DNA from: Flammeovirgaceae bacterium
Lineage (GTDB): Bacteria; Bacteroidota; Bacteroidia; Cytophagales; Cyclobacteriaceae
DNA: 64,000 bases
Assembly (NCBI GenBank): GCA_015180985.1
Contig: CP054185.1
Span: 744,001 to 808,000, forward strand
Direction: 5' to 3'
In this document: positions 25,801 to 34,802 of the stretch, piece after piece
How positions within the stretch are numbered: the stretch's first letter is position 1
How the letters are laid out: each line of letters begins with the position of its first letter
Program-made: the position numbers and the translations under genes
Notes under the pieces: model-generated
Databases searched by the model: none
What the model saw: only the letters and a program-made list of their open reading frames with translations
What the model was told of the DNA's origin: nothing

Positions 25801-27620
25801 AATTCTTCCACACCCCGCACCACCAGGTTGCGGTTTTTAAAACTCAGTGTTGCGTTGGCGTGTACGGGCTTTTTCAAATCGGCCATTACATACGAGCCCA
25901 TAACCGAATGGATCTTCATGTTGTCGTAATCTACTTCGCCTTTGTGTGCCAGGTATTGTGTAATGGCCTTTTCTTTTACGATAGCCAGATCCTTTTCGGG
26001 CCAGTATTCAATCAATCCTTTAATAGCCAGAAACTCGAGTGCTTTCTGTGCATCAAAAATTTTAATGCCGTAAACCTGGGCCAGGTCTCCGCTGTGTACT
26101 TCACGCGTGTTAAAGTCGATACAATATTTAGCTACAACGGCCAGCGGATGAAAATTGAATCCGGAACCATGCAATTGATGAAAGTCTTCGGGATCATAGT
26201 AATCGCGCGATTCCAAAATCAAGGGTACCGTAGAACGCCCGCCAACAGTGGAGATGTCCAGGCTATCGGCCTTCAAATTCCAGCGAATAAGGTTGGCCGA
26301 AAAATCCAGGCCGAAAAACGATGCTGTGAATGGAGTATTTTTTAACGGGCCCTTTTCGCTTGTGATAACGACCGTGTTCTTTGGAAAGTTATAGTACATC
26401 TGCACCGAGTGGTGTGCCAGTGAATCGTTTTGCTGGTAAATGGTAAAGGTCGTACGGTCGGAGGTTACCGTTGAATCCGTAAATACAAACGCACGCGATT
26501 TTGCCTGGAATTGCTTGCTGCCCAGGCTGTCGAGTACATCCAGGGTAGCATACTCATTATTTACGTTGGTGCTCTTTATACGTGTTCCGTGCAACGAAAA
26601 TCCACCACGGTATTTCATGCGCTCGTTGCCAAAGCCCTGTATGGCCAGCGTGTTCTCGTACGAGGTAAACTGAGGCCACGAAGATGGTGTGCCCGGTTTA
26701 CGCGGCTGCGACTTAAACTCAAACTTGCCGTAAATCAATCCAGGTGTTTTACCGGTGTAATTAAACTTTACCAGGTCGGCTTTTAATTCGGGTTTGTTAA
26801 CTCTGAAATTATACACCGTAAAATCGCAGTACACCGAATCCGCACTCAATCCGGCTGACGTCCAGTTAAATTTTCCCTCCTCGCCTACAAACAGGTTATC
26901 AGTTAGCGAAAAAACTCCTTTTGTATTACTCAGCCAAACAGAATCAGCCGGTGTGATAAAATTCAACGACACCCGGTTAAACCGAATTACCGGTCCTTCA
27001 ACCACCGGCTGCGGTGCAGGGGTCATCCAGTATGGTTCAACCACTTGCGGCAGGGTGTCCACGGGTTCATCCTGCCAGTCATCCCAGTTGGTCTCTTCAA
27101 CTGCTGTGGTATCTGCCGGTGGAGGAATGTATTCCATGTATTCAAACCGGTAGTCATCATCACGGGCATACAGCCGGTATGTTTTATCGTAATACAAGGC
27201 ATGATGGAGGAAGAACTGCTTTGATGAAGACAGAAACTTCAGCGTCTTATCCGGCTTGTAATTTTCAACAACTTTATCAACCACATTCAAAAACTGGTTC
27301 AGCGTGGCCATATCAGCGCCTTCAACGCTAACTGCATTAACAATGCAGCCGAAATAATCAACAAAATGCGGGCGCAGTTTATACCCCTTGCGTTTCATCC
27401 GGTAAAACTGGTTTTGAATGCGAAACTGCTGATCCTGGCCAAGGTTATTCCAGGCTGTAGTAAGGCCCCCGCCAATAACCATGGCTTCGGTATTACGGGT
27501 ATTTTCCAGTACAACGCGGATGCTGTCAGGGAAGCTGGTAAAGGTTACCGGCTTATTGCGGTTTTGCGCCAGCACACCCGTTACCAAAAAGAGCAGGGAA
27601 TATTGAAAAAACGCTTTCAC
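22872..27620 (-). CDS. Giant secreted protein of unknown function
   Basis: The 1582-residue product has a signal peptide (1-18) and no membrane spans. I do not recognise a family. Early sequence includes a Tyr/Asp-rich part (about 130-190). The remainder is a long series of beta-rich segments that repeat the theme of a strand, a short turn and a hydrophobic strand (for example SLNVVIKPDSSVITVLQNRDIKFDG split by turns). It ends in a Lys/Glu-rich tail (AKKKQEKKEEDDGF). This style is seen in large Bacteroidota envelope proteins. It sits alone between the small monooxygenase-like gene and prmA, 59 bases from the latter. Confidence 0.75.
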   Translation of the reverse strand: MKAFFQYSLLFLVTGVLAQNRNKPVTFTSFPDSIRVVLENTRNTEAMVIGGGLTTAWNNLGQDQQFRIQNQFYRMKRKGYKLRPHFVDYFGCIVNAVSVEGADMATLNQFLNVVDKVVENYKPDKTLKFLSSSKQFFLHHALYYDKTYRLYARDDDYRFEYMEYIPPPADTTAVEETNWDDWQDEPVDTLPQVVEPYWMTPAPQPVVEGPVIRFNRVSLNFITPADSVWLSNTKGVFSLTDNLFVGEEGKFNWTSAGLSADSVYCDFTVYNFRVNKPELKADLVKFNYTGKTPGLIYGKFEFKSQPRKPGTPSSWPQFTSYENTLAIQGFGNERMKYRGGFSLHGTRIKSTNVNNEYATLDVLDSLGSKQFQAKSRAFVFTDSTVTSDRTTFTIYQQNDSLAHHSVQMYYNFPKNTVVITSEKGPLKNTPFTASFFGLDFSANLIRWNLKADSLDISTVGGRSTVPLILESRDYYDPEDFHQLHGSGFNFHPLAVVAKYCIDFNTREVHSGDLAQVYGIKIFDAQKALEFLAIKGLIEYWPEKDLAIVKEKAITQYLAHKGEVDYDNMKIHSVMGSYVMADLKKPVHANATLSFKNRNLVVRGVEEFSLSDSLNVVIKPDSSVITVLQNRDIKFDGTITAGNFEITGKDFTLKYDSFFINLNKIDSINFYAMEKNARGQLVRRKINNSMVGADSTAAAEGGLGDISKSSGTLYISRPDNKSGKKKIPNYPRLDATTGGVIYFDRPEVLNGVYDRSVFFVVPPFKLDSLNDADPTSINFEGTFVSSGMFPSFKEKLHTMPDKSLGFEHIVPRGGYQLYKGDGKFEGVITLDNRGIRSTGTITYLAATVKSPDFVFYPDSVIAKGQRARLDEKQIGAVNFPQASLPDFQMKWYPKRDQMRLKNQSVPFNLYDSTAQLNGILTVSRTGVTAAGKLETRGSELLSREMSFSAKDFGARHSRFRAKSADPSKPLIDGTDVRIKFNLAQNYADISPEIEGEAAINFPYAQFKTSIPNARWDLTTQKISMTKSPNVPLENSYFYTTRKELDSLNFMAEKAEYDLKTQQLKVSGIPYIIVADAKITPENNEVLVLEDARIGTLKNTVIVLDTLNGYHRLTDGVVDIVSRKEFSGHATYQYVNFLKDTFAIKMTDFRLEPVTEVVSSKRTPRKNSTASMQTVATGSVTEQMHLVLGAGMFYKGDMTMYATRPALQLSGSVKLDIKNIKGYNTWIRYEQSGEETEVLIDFDNALTEDGRRVSAGLHLSAFDNNLYISFLNEKRDEDEDFFLPSGTLFYDVASKEYKIEDREKAAGNKLSGKVFAYNDETQLVRFEGPVNLFSGSKDFNVKATAIGQGNMQNNEIQMNAMVIINTPVAPAAVDAMAADIAAVVKNESVEEGLGDRTDLLYKIADIVGERVARDYEKRSTQGYVSLATLPETAKPLTFANINFKWSPKHKAFYSEGSLGLSNINRTDINGSFEGFMEVKKNEDGSPVFNVFIKASPDSWYYFGYEDNRLLMYSSNDVFNTTVSKRTNSGKAKVGEMIFIPGTEEETLAFINRFRKDYYGIDVPYSLSAGTAKKKQEKKEEDDGF

Positions 27621-27679
27621 ACCGGTAAAAACTCCTGAAATTCGGAAATTATCGCCTCAAGCCCAAACTACCTTTGCCC

Positions 27680-28507
27680 TTACCGGGCCAGCAACAAACT
27701 TGCCCAGTTATCGCGCACATCGGTTTGTACATGCTGTAACGCATAACGAAGCGCTTCCGTGAGTAAATCGGGAATATCTTTTTCATAAAAGCCGCTGAGC
27801 AGCAACCGGCCGCCCGGCTTAAGGTAAGCCACATACTGATGCAGTTCTTCTAACAGGATGTTCTTGTTGATGTTGGCAAGGATGATGTCAAAATCACCTT
27901 CGAAGGTTAGATCACTCAGCTTACCCTGGCGAATGGAAATGTTCGGACAACCATTTAAATCTGCATTTTCTTTACTGTTCAGAATGCTCCACTCGTCAAT
28001 ATCAATTGCCTCTACCCGGCTTGCTCCGAGTTTCGATGCCAGGATGGCCAATACACCCGTTCCGGTGCCGGCATCCATAACAACTTTGTTTGTATGATCC
28101 ATTTCAAGCTGAGATTTGATCATCAGGTAGGTAGTCTGATGATGCCCTGTACCAAACGACATTTTGGGGGTGATAATGATCTCGTATGGATATGTCTTTT
28201 CCGGTTGATGAAACGAGGCCCGAATGAGGCACTTGTTTTCAACAAGAATAGGTTCATAGCTCTTTTCCCATTCTTCATTCCAGTTTTTCTTTTCAACGCG
28301 GTCCAGGTAAAAGACAACCGGTGTTATACCTGAATACTTTTCTTTAACTTCCTGAAGCTTGTCCTTCGTATATTGATTTTTTTCTACGTATGCCTCAAAT
28401 CCCCTTTCGGTTTCCATAAAGGTATCAAAGCCTGCTTCGGCCACTTCGGCCATGAGTATTTCTGAAAACTCAGGTGAACAAACAACCTGCAGGCGGGTGT
28501 AGTACAT
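27680..28507 (-). CDS. prmA: Ribosomal protein L11 methyltransferase
   Basis: PrmA trimethylates ribosomal protein L11 using S-adenosylmethionine. The start is taken at MYYTRLQV, as the upstream 27 codons run into tpiA. The SAM-binding motif I (VVMDAGTGTGVLAILAS) and the later DIILANINKNIL, with the Asn typical of PrmA, are clear, and the 275-residue length fits. The start lies 7 bases downstream of the tpiA stop on the same strand, so the genes are probably one transcript. Confidence 0.93.
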   Translation of the reverse strand: MYYTRLQVVCSPEFSEILMAEVAEAGFDTFMETERGFEAYVEKNQYTKDKLQEVKEKYSGITPVVFYLDRVEKKNWNEEWEKSYEPILVENKCLIRASFHQPEKTYPYEIIITPKMSFGTGHHQTTYLMIKSQLEMDHTNKVVMDAGTGTGVLAILASKLGASRVEAIDIDEWSILNSKENADLNGCPNISIRQGKLSDLTFEGDFDIILANINKNILLEELHQYVAYLKPGGRLLLSGFYEKDIPDLLTEALRYALQHVQTDVRDNWASLLLAR

Positions 28508-28514
28508 GCTCCGA

Positions 28515-29282
28515 TCAGTTGGACCCTGCTCTGATGATGTCAACAAACTCGCTGGGCTTAAGCGAGGCCCCGCCAACCAGTCCGCCATCTACATCTGTGC
28601 TGGCGAACAGTTCTTTGGCATTTGCGGCATTCACGCTTCCTCCATATAAAATAGAAATACTTTCGGCTGTTTCCTTTCCATAGCGGCCTGCAATGTGTTT
28701 GCGGATAACGGCATGCATTTCCTGGGCTTGTTGTGCGGTGGCGGTTTTGCCGGTACCAATGGCCCATACAGGCTCATAGGCGATTATAATTTTTTTTATT
28801 CCTTCAGCAGGCAGGTGAAACAATCCTTCTTCAATCTGCGATTTTACCAAATCGTTTTGTTTGTTGTCTTCGCGTACAATCAACGGTTCGCCACAACAAA
28901 AAATCGGGGTGAGGTTGTTGGCCAGGGCGGCATCAACTTTCTGTGCCAGTACCGCGCCTTCTTCGCCAAAATATTGCCTGCGCTCGCTATGCCCCAGTAT
29001 AACATATTTAATGCCCATAGATTTCAACATAGGAGCAGAAACTTCGCCAGTGTAGGCACCCCATTGATGCTCGCTGCAATTTTGCGCGCCCACCGAAAAC
29101 CGGGCATCATGCTTTGTCAGGTTGACAACCTCGGCCAGATACGGAAACGGAGGGCAAAAAATTACGCGGGGTAACTCCGCGCCCGGCTGTTGAAAGGCCG
29201 CTAATACCTCAGTAGCCAGTTGACCGGCCTCTTGGTAGGTTTTGTTCATCTTCCAGTTTCCGGCTACAATTTTTTGTCGCAT
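28515..29282 (-). CDS. tpiA: Triosephosphate isomerase
   Basis: TpiA interconverts dihydroxyacetone phosphate and glyceraldehyde 3-phosphate in glycolysis and gluconeogenesis. The 255-residue barrel has Asn9 and Lys11 in AGNWKMN, the catalytic His in ILGHSERR, the catalytic Glu in [11 protein letters not shown], and the phosphate loop in [11 protein letters not shown]. It is the first gene of a probable operon with prmA and uses its own ATG. Confidence 0.98.
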   Translation of the reverse strand: MRQKIVAGNWKMNKTYQEAGQLATEVLAAFQQPGAELPRVIFCPPFPYLAEVVNLTKHDARFSVGAQNCSEHQWGAYTGEVSAPMLKSMGIKYVILGHSERRQYFGEEGAVLAQKVDAALANNLTPIFCCGEPLIVREDNKQNDLVKSQIEEGLFHLPAEGIKKIIIAYEPVWAIGTGKTATAQQAQEMHAVIRKHIAGRYGKETAESISILYGGSVNAANAKELFASTDVDGGLVGGASLKPSEFVDIIRAGSN

Positions 29283-29333
29283 GGTTATGGGATTGGAGTC
29301 ATCAAAGATAAATAAAGTGCAGTGGAGCCTGCC

Positions 29334-30341
29334 TTATTTTTTTACCGGTTTATACTTCGACTCTTTAAACAACTTGTCGGCATTGCTTAACTGCATCAAT
29401 TGCTGCAGCGTAGTTTCAGGGTGCGCCTTCATGTAACTGTTCACAATCTCCCAACCCACCCATTGGCCAATACGGCCCGGGCACTTGTCGCCTACCTCCA
29501 GGGTCTTTGGCCGATCACCCAGATAGCGCTGTTTAACAAGGTGGCTGGTTTCATACAACACCTGATCCTCAATGAGCCGCAGCCATATCAAATCATGATT
29601 GGCGCGGGCTCCCTTCATTTCCTCCTGCGAGTACCAGATAAAAATGCTGTCCGGAACGCAAGGCAACATGTGTTTGGCAAAATAAAACGACTTGCCATAG
29701 GCAATCATGTCGGCTAAAACGGTTTTATCAGATGGATCCGTAGCATTGTATTGAGCGCTTATCCCATTGAGCAGCATCACCGAGGGTACAATGTTTTGTG
29801 GGGTGTATTGCTGTAAAAGGTATTCGTACATGTTGGGCCGGTAGCGGGCGCCCTTACCCAGATAAAAATCCAGCCCAATTATGATCAGCGAATCGGTTAC
29901 CACCATATCGGTATCCAGGCCGCTGATGGCTGTTATCACCTTAGGAACTTTTGCTTCGGGGTAATAGTAAAGCAGGTTGGTGTAGGCTTGATTTAATTCT
30001 TTTTTAAGTTCCTGTTCATCACCAAACACTCGCCTTACTTCAAGCAACAGTGTATCAAGATAGGGATTGGTAAACCTGCGGTACAGTTCATTGATAAACA
30101 CCGAATCATTCGGATAATCACTTCTGTGAAAAAAATAATCGCGCAATACCGGGTAGCGGGTTAATATATTCACCAGTTCTGTTTTTGAGGTGATGGCCGG
30201 CAGTGAATCGGAAAGCGACAAAAATTGAACCGATACCTGCTTTTCAGGGGCCGGGATGAAGGCACATTTCTCTTCATCACTACCGCAACCGAATACCAGA
30301 AGCGCTGCAACCACAACCAAATACCACGATACTTTTTGCAT
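29334..30341 (-). CDS. gldB: GldB-like gliding motility lipoprotein
   Basis: GldB is a lipoprotein needed for gliding motility in flavobacteria and cytophagas. The start is chosen at MQKVSWYLV so that the lipobox ends at Cys19 (LVFGC). The 335-residue mature part carries the DUF2268/GldB signature, including YRRFTNPYLD, a motif near LDTDMVVTDSLIIIGLDFYLG and the C-terminal GDKCPGRIGQWVGWEIVNSYM. Its neighbours tpiA and prmA are unrelated housekeeping genes. It shares a divergent intergenic region with the acyl-CoA ligase gene. Confidence 0.85.
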   Translation of the reverse strand: MQKVSWYLVVVAALLVFGCGSDEEKCAFIPAPEKQVSVQFLSLSDSLPAITSKTELVNILTRYPVLRDYFFHRSDYPNDSVFINELYRRFTNPYLDTLLLEVRRVFGDEQELKKELNQAYTNLLYYYPEAKVPKVITAISGLDTDMVVTDSLIIIGLDFYLGKGARYRPNMYEYLLQQYTPQNIVPSVMLLNGISAQYNATDPSDKTVLADMIAYGKSFYFAKHMLPCVPDSIFIWYSQEEMKGARANHDLIWLRLIEDQVLYETSHLVKQRYLGDRPKTLEVGDKCPGRIGQWVGWEIVNSYMKAHPETTLQQLMQLSNADKLFKESKYKPVKK

Positions 30342-30426
30342 AATTATCAAACGAGTCGCGCAAATATACATTGCAACCGCCAGCAATAGTTACTACATTC
30401 CTGAACCAAACCCCTAAACCAAAAAC

Positions 30427-32064
30427 ATGGCTACATCTCCGCTGCACCATTTTCTGGCTTGGGAAGCCTCCCAACCCGATGCCATTTTTCTACGGCAACC
30501 GTTTAACCGCCAATGGAAAACCTGGAGTTACCGGCAGGCCGGTGCAGAGATTCGGAAAATTGCGGGCGCCCTCGAAGCGCTTCCTCCAAAATCCAAAGTG
30601 GCCATCCTTTCTAAAAACTGTGCACACTGGATTATGGCCGACCTCGCCATTATGATGGCCGGACACATCTCCGTTCCTATTTACCCGACACTGAGTGCCG
30701 ATGCCATCCGCCCGATACTGGAGCACAGCGAATCGGCCGCCATCGTTATCGGCAAGCTGGATGACTACAAAAATCAACAGGCCGGCATCCCGGCATCGCT
30801 TATGCGGATAAGCCTGGAGGTTTATGGACACCAGGAAGGAAAAAGCTGGGAGAAAATAATCGCAACCGGTATGCCCATAAAAAATCCGGCCACCCCGCAA
30901 CCCGATGATCTGATGACTATCATCTACACCTCAGGCACTACAGGAAAACCAAAAGGAGTAATGCACACGGTCGGAAATTTCAACATCGTGCTGGGCATTG
31001 TAAAGCAAATTCTTCCGCAATTGCCTGACGGCCTGCGCATGTTTTCATACCTGCCGCTGAGCCATGTGGCCGAACGGCTGGGCATTGAACTGCTGGGCAT
31101 TTATAAAGGAGCTACCATTTCATTTGCCGAGACGCTGGATACGTTTGCACAGGACCTTAAAGACACGCAACCGGCCATATTCTTTGCTGTGCCCCGGATA
31201 TGGACCAAGATCCAGGAAAAAATTCTTGCCAAAATTCCGCAGAAAAAACTCGATTGGCTGCTTTCTATTCCGTTAATCAGCACGCTGCTGAAGAACAAAT
31301 TGAAAAAAGAACTAGGCCTGGCCAAGGCTATTTACATCTGCTCGGGTGCGGCCCCGCTGTCCGTTCCGATCATGAACTGGTTTCAAACGCTTGGCATCAC
31401 TATCTATCAGAACTACGGCATGACGGAAGATTGTGTGCTTTCGCACTTTAACCTTATCGGCCAAAACAGAGTGGGCACCGTAGGCAAACCCCTGCCGGGT
31501 GCTGAAACAAAAATTTCATCCGAAGGCGAGTTGCGCATCCGCAGCAAAGCCCTGATGAAAGGCTACTACAAAGAGCCGGGGCTTACAGCCGAAGTTTTTG
31601 ATGAAGAAGGCTACCTGAAAACGGGCGACATGGCCGAGTATGATGCAGACGGTTACCTGAAAATTACCGGACGGGTAAAGGATCAATTCAAAACCGACAA
31701 AGGAAAATACATATCGCCAGCGCCCATCGAACTGATGCTTTCAAAAAACACCGATATTGAACAGGTGTGTGTTGTCGGCATGGGCGTGCCCCAGCCGATG
31801 GCACTTGTTGTACTTTCAGCTTCAGCGAAAACTAAAAGCAAGGAAGCTATAATTGCAAGCCTGAGTCAAACGATTGCCGAGGTGAATAAAAAAGTTGAAG
31901 CCTACGAAAAACTGGAAACAGCCGTGATCATGAAAACCGACTGGACAGTAGATAACGGATTGCTAACGCCCACGCTCAAGGTAAAACGAAATGAAGTAGA
32001 AAAGATTCACCTGCCTAACTATCCGAAGTGGTTCCACCAGGAAGGCCTGGTGGTGTGGGAGTGA
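30427..32064 (+). CDS. Long-chain acyl-CoA synthetase (AMP-binding)
   Basis: A 545-residue ANL-superfamily enzyme that activates fatty acids to acyl-CoA via an acyl-adenylate. The P-loop is at residues 167-177 (YTSGTTGKPKG), followed by the core motif YGMTED and the hinge motif (KTGDMAEYDADGYLKITGR). No transmembrane segment or signal is seen. The catalytic C-terminal lysine region is present, with the sequence DQFKTDKGKYISPAPIE. The next gene, a CBS protein, follows after 85 bases. Confidence 0.93.
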   Translation: MATSPLHHFLAWEASQPDAIFLRQPFNRQWKTWSYRQAGAEIRKIAGALEALPPKSKVAILSKNCAHWIMADLAIMMAGHISVPIYPTLSADAIRPILEHSESAAIVIGKLDDYKNQQAGIPASLMRISLEVYGHQEGKSWEKIIATGMPIKNPATPQPDDLMTIIYTSGTTGKPKGVMHTVGNFNIVLGIVKQILPQLPDGLRMFSYLPLSHVAERLGIELLGIYKGATISFAETLDTFAQDLKDTQPAIFFAVPRIWTKIQEKILAKIPQKKLDWLLSIPLISTLLKNKLKKELGLAKAIYICSGAAPLSVPIMNWFQTLGITIYQNYGMTEDCVLSHFNLIGQNRVGTVGKPLPGAETKISSEGELRIRSKALMKGYYKEPGLTAEVFDEEGYLKTGDMAEYDADGYLKITGRVKDQFKTDKGKYISPAPIELMLSKNTDIEQVCVVGMGVPQPMALVVLSASAKTKSKEAIIASLSQTIAEVNKKVEAYEKLETAVIMKTDWTVDNGLLTPTLKVKRNEVEKIHLPNYPKWFHQEGLVVWE

Positions 32065-32149
32065 TGAAGATCATTGAGGCGCTCTGATTTTGATCAGACG
32101 TAAACTCCGGGCTCCTGGGTATTTTGAAGTCGAACAAACTACCGGAGCC

Positions 32150-32578
32150 ATGAAGAAGAACACGCCCGTAAGCACCATCATGACAAAAAATGTTTTCACA
32201 GTTCAGTTGGACGATAAACTGGCCGATGTGCACGAACTGGTGCGCAAACAGCACATCCGCCATGTGCCGGTATTGCATGGAAAACAGTTGGTGGGCATCA
32301 TCAGCAAAACCGACCTGAACAGGCTTACCTTCAGCAGTTTGTTTGCCGGTGAAGGCGATGCGGATGAAGCGGTGTTCGAAATGCTAAACATCTCGCAGGT
32401 GATGTCGCACAAGCCGCGCGTAGTGAAAGAAACCGACAGTATTAAGCGGGTTGCCGAAATTCTCTCCACCGAGGAATTTCACGCCCTGCCTGTAGTAGAT
32501 AAAAAAGACGAAAGCAAACTGGTGGGCATTGTTACCACCACCGATGTGATAAAGTTTATGCTGGAAGAACTGATGTAA
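32150..32578 (+). CDS. CBS-domain protein
   Basis: A 142-residue protein starting at MKKNTPVSTIMTKNV; 20 upstream in-frame codons do not look coding. It consists of two tandem CBS motifs (about 8-60 and 75-142; VRKQHIRHVPVL and STEEFHALPVV). CBS pairs bind adenine nucleotides and act as energy sensors. With no fused enzyme this is a stand-alone regulatory module, and its partner is unknown. Confidence 0.88.
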   Translation: MKKNTPVSTIMTKNVFTVQLDDKLADVHELVRKQHIRHVPVLHGKQLVGIISKTDLNRLTFSSLFAGEGDADEAVFEMLNISQVMSHKPRVVKETDSIKRVAEILSTEEFHALPVVDKKDESKLVGIVTTTDVIKFMLEELM

Positions 32579-32591
32579 AAAATCGGTCTGC

Positions 32592-33434
32592 TTACTTCAG
32601 CCGTGCTTTAAAAAACTCTACCGTATTTTTAAAAGCATCTTCAGCAAATTCTTTATTGTGCTTCGGGTTGCTGGGGTTAGCAAAAGCGTGGTCGGCCTCA
32701 TAGGCTTTTATCGTCAGGTTCTTTCCGGCTGCCTTCATATTCGCTTCGAACTTATCCATCACCGCTTCGTTAATCCACTGGTCCTGCGTAGGCCAGATGT
32801 TAAGCACATCGCAGTTCAGTGTTTTAAGCCTGTCCACATTTTCTTCCGGCATGCCATAGTACATTACACATGCTGCCGCCTGGGGCCCTGCGGTTAATGC
32901 AGCCTGCAGCGACTGCCCTCCGCCAAAGCACCAGCCTACCGTTCCGATTTTTGCATTTCTGCCGGCATAGGCCAGGGCGCCCTGCACAATGGCGTTACCC
33001 CGATCTTGCTTAAACGCTCCCATTAACTTGCCGGCTTCTTCACGTTTGTCGGTAACCTTGCCATCATACATATCAATGGCCAGTACATTTACATTACCCA
33101 ATGCATTATAAAGTTGCTCCGCTTCGCGTTTGATGTGGTCGTTCAGGCCCCACCACTCCTGGAAAACAAAAATCCAGTTGTTTGTTTTTTTCTTTGCTTC
33201 CAGCAGGTAGCCGTTAGCATCGGGGCCGCTGGCGGTTTTAAACGTGACCATCTTGCCCACCTGGCTTTGGTGCGTATACGGCAGCGGATCAGCATGGGCC
33301 ATATTGAATTCCTTGTTTGAAGCAAACAACGCAAATTTCTCGGTGGCCGGAGTATGGCAAATGGTGATGCCATCCTGGGCCAGGGCAGCAATGGTGCACA
33401 ACAAAATAACTGCAGGTAAATAAATTTTTTTCAT
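32592..33434 (-). CDS. Exported dienelactone hydrolase-family protein
   Basis: A 280-residue alpha/beta hydrolase with a signal peptide (MKKIYLPAVILLCTIAALAQ). The catalytic triad of dienelactone hydrolases is visible: Cys169 in GWCFGGGQS, Asp218 in WPTQDQW and His249 in ADHAFANP. In this family it hydrolyses dienelactones or small esters. An N-terminal piece of about 40 residues before the hydrolase domain is unassigned. The gene opposes the CBS gene. Confidence 0.88.
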   Translation of the reverse strand: MKKIYLPAVILLCTIAALAQDGITICHTPATEKFALFASNKEFNMAHADPLPYTHQSQVGKMVTFKTASGPDANGYLLEAKKKTNNWIFVFQEWWGLNDHIKREAEQLYNALGNVNVLAIDMYDGKVTDKREEAGKLMGAFKQDRGNAIVQGALAYAGRNAKIGTVGWCFGGGQSLQAALTAGPQAAACVMYYGMPEENVDRLKTLNCDVLNIWPTQDQWINEAVMDKFEANMKAAGKNLTIKAYEADHAFANPSNPKHNKEFAEDAFKNTVEFFKARLK

Positions 33435-33445
33435 ATCAGCAGGTT

Positions 33446-33916
33446 TTAATCTTTCCATTGTCCGCGAAGGATGCGATCATACGTTATAAAATCTGTATTC
33501 ACCGGTTCATACCCTTTTTGCCTCATCAGCAACGCCACTTGCCCCCGATGATAGGATGAATGATTAACCAGGTGAATCATAATAGCTTCTACGTTGTTGG
33601 TGTACGGCTCTCCCTTGTAATTCAGGTAACTCAACTCCTCATTAAAGGTATCGTGTTCGGCTACAAATTGCAACCATTGTTTACAGGCCGATTCACTCAT
33701 AGCGGTAATCTCTTCCAGTGAATAGGCTCCCCACAATTTTACTGCGGGCGCAGGCCAATGCTTTACCCGGTGCAGCCACAGCAGTTGTGCAGCCACCACA
33801 TGACCCATGATTTCAAGAATTTTTGAATCCGATACCTGCTGCACTTTGAGTGCCTTCAGCACACGGCTGTTCGCCCATTCGTTGTATTGATACAGTTTTA
33901 AAAAATAGGGTTTCAT
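33446..33916 (-). CDS. DinB-family metal-binding protein
   Basis: A 156-residue four-helix protein of the DinB/YfiT superfamily. The start is set at MKPYFLKLYQYNEWANSRVL. Three metal-ligand histidines are placed as expected: His39 in MGHVVAAQ, and the later pair in HSSYHRGQVALL. Members are thiol transferases, often of bacillithiol or mycothiol, or of unknown activity. It is followed by the dienelactone hydrolase gene, 12 bases beyond. Confidence 0.88.
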   Translation of the reverse strand: MKPYFLKLYQYNEWANSRVLKALKVQQVSDSKILEIMGHVVAAQLLWLHRVKHWPAPAVKLWGAYSLEEITAMSESACKQWLQFVAEHDTFNEELSYLNYKGEPYTNNVEAIMIHLVNHSSYHRGQVALLMRQKGYEPVNTDFITYDRILRGQWKD

Positions 33917-34011
33917 CAACAGGTGCTTCAAAAGTAACAAGAGAAACTGAAAAAAAGAGGTCCTCTGCAATTCATGTGTCCTGTAAAGATGTTACTTTAC
34001 CTGCCGAAACA

Positions 34012-34539
34012 ATGAGTCTTTCAGATCTTTATAAAGAAATAACAACACAACTGGAAGCGCGTGGAATTCCGTATATGGTTTCGGGCAGCATTGCCCTGCT
34101 GGCGTACAGCACTGCCCGAGTAACCCGCGATATTGATGTAGTGATTGAACTGGATGCCGCTTCCCTCGATTTGTTTTGTGAAATATTCAAGGATAATTTT
34201 TTTATCCATCGGCCATCAATAGAAGAAGAAGTACAAAGGCGTGGAATGTTTAACGTTATTGATAACCGTTCCGGGTTTAAAATTGACTTCGTTCTTAAGA
34301 AGAACTCTCCGTACCGGAAGACAGAATTTGAAAGAAGGGTCAGAAAAAAGCTTTTCGGACATGAGGCCTGGATCGTTTCTGCGGAAGACCTGATTCTTTC
34401 TAAACTTATTTGGATTCAGGATATTCAGAGTGACCGCCACCTGGAAGATCTGCGAAATCTGCTGGAGAATCCGGTTGACCATAAGTATCTCCGGTACTGG
34501 TTAATGGAATTGCAACTTAATACCTTTGGGGTATTATGA
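34012..34539 (+). CDS. Nucleotidyltransferase, AbiEii/AbiGii-like
   Basis: A 175-residue minimal nucleotidyltransferase. The start is placed at MSLSDLYKEI, upstream of which the frame reads into the divergent DinB gene. The nucleotidyltransferase signature GSIALLAYSTARVTRDID has the paired Asp residues D40 and D42, and D92 lies in FKIDFVL as the third acidic residue. SAEDLILSKL matches the C-terminal motif of AbiEii-type toxins. It overlaps the next gene by 4 bases, so the two are translated together. It could be a toxin-antitoxin or defence nucleotidyltransferase. Confidence 0.78.
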   Translation: MSLSDLYKEITTQLEARGIPYMVSGSIALLAYSTARVTRDIDVVIELDAASLDLFCEIFKDNFFIHRPSIEEEVQRRGMFNVIDNRSGFKIDFVLKKNSPYRKTEFERRVRKKLFGHEAWIVSAEDLILSKLIWIQDIQSDRHLEDLRNLLENPVDHKYLRYWLMELQLNTFGVL

Positions 34540-34802
34540 CCGACACACCCGATCATATCCGAAAAAAACAAAAGGAACGCTGGCTTTCATTTTCTGATGC
34601 CGAGCGGTTCAGATTGGGTTTTGAAATGATTGATGAAGTAAACGAACAAATCAAATCAAGAATAAGGGAGCAAAATCCTGATTTTACTGATCGTGAAGTT
34701 ACCGCAGAGTTTGTGAGACAACTGTATAAAGAAGAATTGCCTGCCGCTTACCTGGCTGAGGTGCTAACGTGGATTCGCGCCCAGTCAGTCAGCCACACTT
34801 AA
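34536..34802 (+). CDS. Small partner of the nucleotidyltransferase
   Basis: An 88-residue charged helical protein without a recognised domain (RKKQKERWLSFSDAERFRLG, then REQNPDFTDREVTAEFVRQL). The ATG overlaps the nucleotidyltransferase stop, so it is very likely its operon partner. In MNT/HEPN and AbiE systems the neighbour is an antitoxin or a toxin of about this size, but this sequence matches neither that I can name. It is convergent with the oxygenase gene. Confidence 0.65.
   Translation: MTDTPDHIRKKQKERWLSFSDAERFRLGFEMIDEVNEQIKSRIREQNPDFTDREVTAEFVRQLYKEELPAAYLAEVLTWIRAQSVSHT

Noticed and set aside
33850-34011. Nucleotidyltransferase start upstream of 34012
   Set aside because: The extension reads through the divergent DinB gene start and adds no domain residues; ATG 34012 precedes the helix that begins the fold.
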